A stretch of 64,000 bases of DNA, taken from NCBI RefSeq assembly GCF_012223425.1, contig NZ_CP038799.1:2790001-2854000 (forward strand), written 5' to 3'. Under the pieces are notes generated by a model, which saw only the letters and a list, made by a program, of their open reading frames with translations, had not been told where the DNA came from and made no database searches. The position numbers and the translations under genes were made by a program. Below are positions 61,357-64,000 of the stretch, piece after piece. The DNA is from Mycolicibacterium frederiksbergense (GTDB taxonomy: Bacteria; Actinomycetota; Actinomycetes; Mycobacteriales; Mycobacteriaceae). The number at the start of each line of letters is the position of its first letter. The first letter of the stretch is position 1.

Positions 61357-62979
61357 GTGCTCAAGATCAAAGTGACACGACGGCGCTTTCTGGGTGCCGC
61401 GGCGGGTCTGGCGGCCGGTGCGGTGGGGGTGGGGGCCTGCTCGTCCAACCGGCCCGAGGAACGTCCGGCGGGGCGCGCGTTCCACCAGGCCATCGTGGTG
61501 GGCAGTGGCTACGGCGGCGGTGTCAGCGCGCTGCGCCTCGGTGAGGCGGGGGTGGACACCCTCATCCTGGAGCGTGGGCGGCTCTGGGACACCCCCGATG
61601 AGGACGGGAAGCGATTCACCAAGATGTTGCCGGCGGACACCCGCGCCGGCTGGTTCCGCGATGTCCCGCCGAGTCTGGTGCCGTCGTTCATGGGCGTGTC
61701 GGTGAATGCGGTGGCGGCGCAGAATCCCGGATCCCAGCCGATCCAGGCCGGGATCTGCGACAAGGTCACCTTCGGTGCCCACGATGTGTTCCGCGGGATC
61801 GCCGTCGGGGGCGGCTCCATGGTCAACGCCGCCATCGCCGCCGTGCCGACGCCCGATCAGGTGCGGGTCGCCTTCCCGGACATCGACCCGAACGAATTCC
61901 TGGGCACCTATGTGGAGCGGGCCAGGAACGCGTTGCAGATCAGCTACCGGGACATGGGCTGGTTCGAGCAGACCCCGTACTTCCAGTACTCCCGGGTGGG
62001 TCGCAAGTACGCCGAGGCCGCCGGCTACGGCGTCGACATCAACGGCAGCGCCTATTCGTTCGACTACATGATGCGCGAGGCCGCCGGTGAGGTGCCGCTC
62101 TCGGCGCTGGACTGGGAGTGCCAGTACGGCAACAATCACGGCCGCCTCGGCAGCGTCGACCAGACTTATGTCGCCGCGGCGCTGCGGACCGGGAACGTGC
62201 AACTGCGACCGCTCACCGAGGTGACCGGTATCCGTCAGGAACCCTCGGGCGAGTACGTGGTGTCCATTCGCGAGATCGACCGCTGGGGCAAGGAGCTCAC
62301 CCGTGATGAGATCGGTTGTGAGCAGCTCTATCTGGCCGCGGGTGTGCTGGGCACCACGCACCTGCTGTTACGCGCCCGGGAGAACGGGGATCTGGCCAAC
62401 CTGAACGACGAGGTCGGCAACGGCTACGGCAACAACGGTGACATCATGGTGTCGCACAACACCGCCGAACCGGTGGGCACCCAGCAGTCCCTGCTCGGCA
62501 TGATCAACCTGGACGGTCGCGCCGACCCGGAAAATCCGGTGTACGCCAGCATGTTCTCGCTACCGCTGCCGCTGGAGACGAATGCGCTGGGCTACTACGC
62601 CATGGTGCGAACCGGTGACCGGGCGACGATCAGCTATGACCGGCAGTCGGACTCCGTCGGCATCGACTGGCCGCAGAGTCACACCGACCATCTGATCGAG
62701 CGTGCGCGGCTGGTATTCGACCGGGTGACCCAGGCCAACGGGGTCGACTACCGCGACGACCTGTTCGAAGGAAAGGCCTTCGCGCCCAACACTGTCCACC
62801 CGTTGGGTGGTTGTGTGCGCGGGGCGGCGACCGACCTGTTCGGGCGCGTCAACGGTCACGAGAAGCTGTACGTCAACGACGCGTCGCTGGTCCCCGGGTA
62901 CATCGGTTGCAACCCGTTCATGTCCATCACTGCGCTCGCCGAACGCAACATCGAAGCCATCCTGGCCGGGCGCCGCTAG
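61357..62979 (+). CDS. GMC-family oxidoreductase, class I cholesterol oxidase-like
   Basis: The 540-residue protein starts at GTG 61357. The N-terminus is a Tat signal (TRRRFLGAAAGLAAGAVGVG) with a lipobox ending at Cys28, so it is probably an exported lipoprotein. FAD-binding VVGSGYGGGVSALRLGEAG and RGIAVGGGSMVNAAIAAVP follow. The domain order matches Streptomyces/Brevibacterium cholesterol oxidase. The catalytic His481 (NTVHPLGGC) and Asn519 (GYIGCNPFMSI) are present, but the Glu needed for isomerisation (Glu361 in the Streptomyces numbering I remember) aligns with Ser398 (VYASMFS). It may oxidise a sterol or other alcohol without isomerising it. Its stop shares CTAG with the embC stop. Confidence 0.9.
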   Translation: MLKIKVTRRRFLGAAAGLAAGAVGVGACSSNRPEERPAGRAFHQAIVVGSGYGGGVSALRLGEAGVDTLILERGRLWDTPDEDGKRFTKMLPADTRAGWFRDVPPSLVPSFMGVSVNAVAAQNPGSQPIQAGICDKVTFGAHDVFRGIAVGGGSMVNAAIAAVPTPDQVRVAFPDIDPNEFLGTYVERARNALQISYRDMGWFEQTPYFQYSRVGRKYAEAAGYGVDINGSAYSFDYMMREAAGEVPLSALDWECQYGNNHGRLGSVDQTYVAAALRTGNVQLRPLTEVTGIRQEPSGEYVVSIREIDRWGKELTRDEIGCEQLYLAAGVLGTTHLLLRARENGDLANLNDEVGNGYGNNGDIMVSHNTAEPVGTQQSLLGMINLDGRADPENPVYASMFSLPLPLETNALGYYAMVRTGDRATISYDRQSDSVGIDWPQSHTDHLIERARLVFDRVTQANGVDYRDDLFEGKAFAPNTVHPLGGCVRGAATDLFGRVNGHEKLYVNDASLVPGYIGCNPFMSITALAERNIEAILAGRR

Positions 62980-64000
62980 CTGGGCCGCAGCGGCGCCGGG
63001 CTCCACAACCCGCTTCGGGTGGCGGTGCCGAGTTCCAGTTCCGCGGTCTTCGCGTTCGGGTAGAACTGCCGAAGTTGTTGCAGGGAACCCCAATCGCGGA
63101 ACCAGTCACCCTCCAGGTACGTCGGCACCGGGACGGCCCGCAGCAGCAACTCGGTGATGCCCAGCGGCCCGCCGCCCAAGTAGTCCATCACCGGCGAGTT
63201 GGCCTCCGCCCCGAACCGGTCCGGCAGGATGCGCCACTTGGGCACCTCGGTGACGCCGTACCGGTGGAAGAACGGCCGCTGACACGGGAAGGCAAGTCCG
63301 ACAAGCCAGTCCAGCATGACCGGATCGGTGGACCCGACGACATCCTGCAGGCTGCGCAGTTCCGGGATGCGCGGCGGGGTGACGGCGATCCAGTGCTGGG
63401 GAGACAGGTCGTCATCGGAGGCCACCAGCCGCACCCGGGTGGCCTGCTCGGGGATCGCGGACATCGGGGCGCGCAGATTGCGCCACGCGGGCACGGCCCC
63501 GACATCGGCGAAACCGATGGTCCCACCGGGCTTTCCGTTGGCGGCCTGCTCCTCGGTGGCCCACTGCACCAGGACCTCGTTGGCGTCGAAGCGGCCGGCC
63601 GCCGACACCACCAGCAGCGGACCGCGATCACCGCTCGGGGGCAGCCGGTACCAGGCCGAGCGCAGCGTCGCAGGGGCCTGGGGTCCGGCCCGCCAGCTGC
63701 CCAGCACCGGGGTGCGGGCCGGGTCGAGGTTGTAGGGCAGGCGGGCCTGCGAACCGTTCACGCCGGCCGCGGCGGTGGTGCCGCCCTCGGTGCCGGGCTC
63801 GCTGCCGGACTCGTCGCTGTCCTCGGAGTCGGCGAAATTACTGGAACCGGGCTGCTCGGACACCGAGTCCGCGGAGATGTCGGACGGAATCCCGTCGGGA
63901 CGGAAGTTCTGCGCGGTGCCGGCGCCCAGCGCCTCGCCGACCGGCTCGTCGATCGGGGTGAGCATCCCGACGTTCGGGTCCTGCTCGACCATCACATCGG
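62976..64000 (-). CDS. embC: Arabinosyltransferase EmbC, C-terminal part (5' end outside window)
   Basis: The frame is open to the right edge; about 341 C-terminal residues are present of a protein near 1080-1100. It holds the periplasmic carbohydrate-binding region: ADSEDSDESGSEPGTEGG (a Ser/Glu/Gly-rich insert), VNGSQARLPYNLDPARTPVLGSW, SAWYRLPPSGDRGPLLVVSAAGRF, WIAVTPPRIPELRSLQDVVGST, FPCQRPFFHRYGVTEVPKWRI, and ends ELELGTATRSGLWSPAPLRPS. EmbC elongates the arabinan of lipoarabinomannan. I assign embC rather than embA or embB because those are both present and the order embC-embA-embB is conserved. Confidence 0.9.
   Translation of the reverse strand, partial: DVMVEQDPNVGMLTPIDEPVGEALGAGTAQNFRPDGIPSDISADSVSEQPGSSNFADSEDSDESGSEPGTEGGTTAAAGVNGSQARLPYNLDPARTPVLGSWRAGPQAPATLRSAWYRLPPSGDRGPLLVVSAAGRFDANEVLVQWATEEQAANGKPGGTIGFADVGAVPAWRNLRAPMSAIPEQATRVRLVASDDDLSPQHWIAVTPPRIPELRSLQDVVGSTDPVMLDWLVGLAFPCQRPFFHRYGVTEVPKWRILPDRFGAEANSPVMDYLGGGPLGITELLLRAVPVPTYLEGDWFRDWGSLQQLRQFYPNAKTAELELGTATRSGLWSPAPLRPS

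Overview
The window is high-GC actinobacterial DNA from a Mycobacterium, most likely a rapid grower (Mycolicibacterium). This rests on gene content and order. From left to right it matches, inverted, the M. tuberculosis stretch from ethA (Rv3854c) to embC (Rv3793): ethA, rraA, hns, DUF6474 (Rv3850), espR, Rv3847, sodA, DUF4328 (Rv3843c), glpQ1, bfrB, an LCP protein (Rv3840-like), Rv3839, pheA, Rv3837c, Rv3836, Rv3835, serS, Rv3818, Rv3816c, Rv3813c, Rv3811, erp, glf, glfT2, Rv3807c, ubiA, aftB, antigen 85 genes, fbpD, Rv3802c, fadD32, pks13, accD4, then embB, embA and embC. Orthology is assigned from remembered sequences and synteny; no search was run.

Layout. 1-8.2 kb: the 3' part of ethA, a minus-strand run (DUF6474-copC-copD-hns-merR-rraA), and a plus-strand run (proline-rich exported protein, ImmA/IrrE-type peptidase, multi-pass membrane protein) that converges on espR. 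8.2-13.6 kb: a long espR upstream region with four EspR-like motifs, the Rv3847 orthologue, sodA, a small membrane protein, a cluster of DnaA-box-like 9-mers, a rhodanese, a frameshifted DUF4328 gene, glpQ1 and bfrB. 13.6-28.8 kb: an iron-box-linked minus-strand run (DUF2470-CPBP-LCP) divergent from pheA, then housekeeping genes (serS, MOSC, Rieske/MBL protein, acyltransferase, HAD phosphatase, peptidoglycan amidase).

28.9-50.7 kb is the cell-wall core. It holds erp (frameshifted here), the galactan genes glf and glfT2, the arabinan-donor genes Rv3807c and ubiA, the arabinosyltransferase aftB, two antigen 85 mycolyltransferases plus fbpD, a DUF732 lipoprotein, the Rv3802c lipase, and the mycolate condensation set fadD32-pks13-accD4. 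Together these build arabinogalactan, condense meromycolate with the alpha-branch, and transfer mycolates to the wall. 50.7-53.6 kb holds small accessory genes, including an RDD membrane protein whose N-terminus is a 33-bp tandem repeat. 53.6-64 kb is the emb arabinosyltransferase locus (embC truncated by the window edge). Here embC is separated from embA by an alkB hydroxylase gene and an oppositely oriented GMC/cholesterol-oxidase-like gene.

Points most worth a second look: the peptidase/membrane-protein pair facing espR; EspR-like motifs upstream of espR; two single-base frameshifts, both next to C/G runs; the interrupted emb operon and its oxidase lacking the catalytic Glu; in-frame 33-bp repeats in the RDD gene; and a DnaA-box-like cluster away from any dnaA gene.
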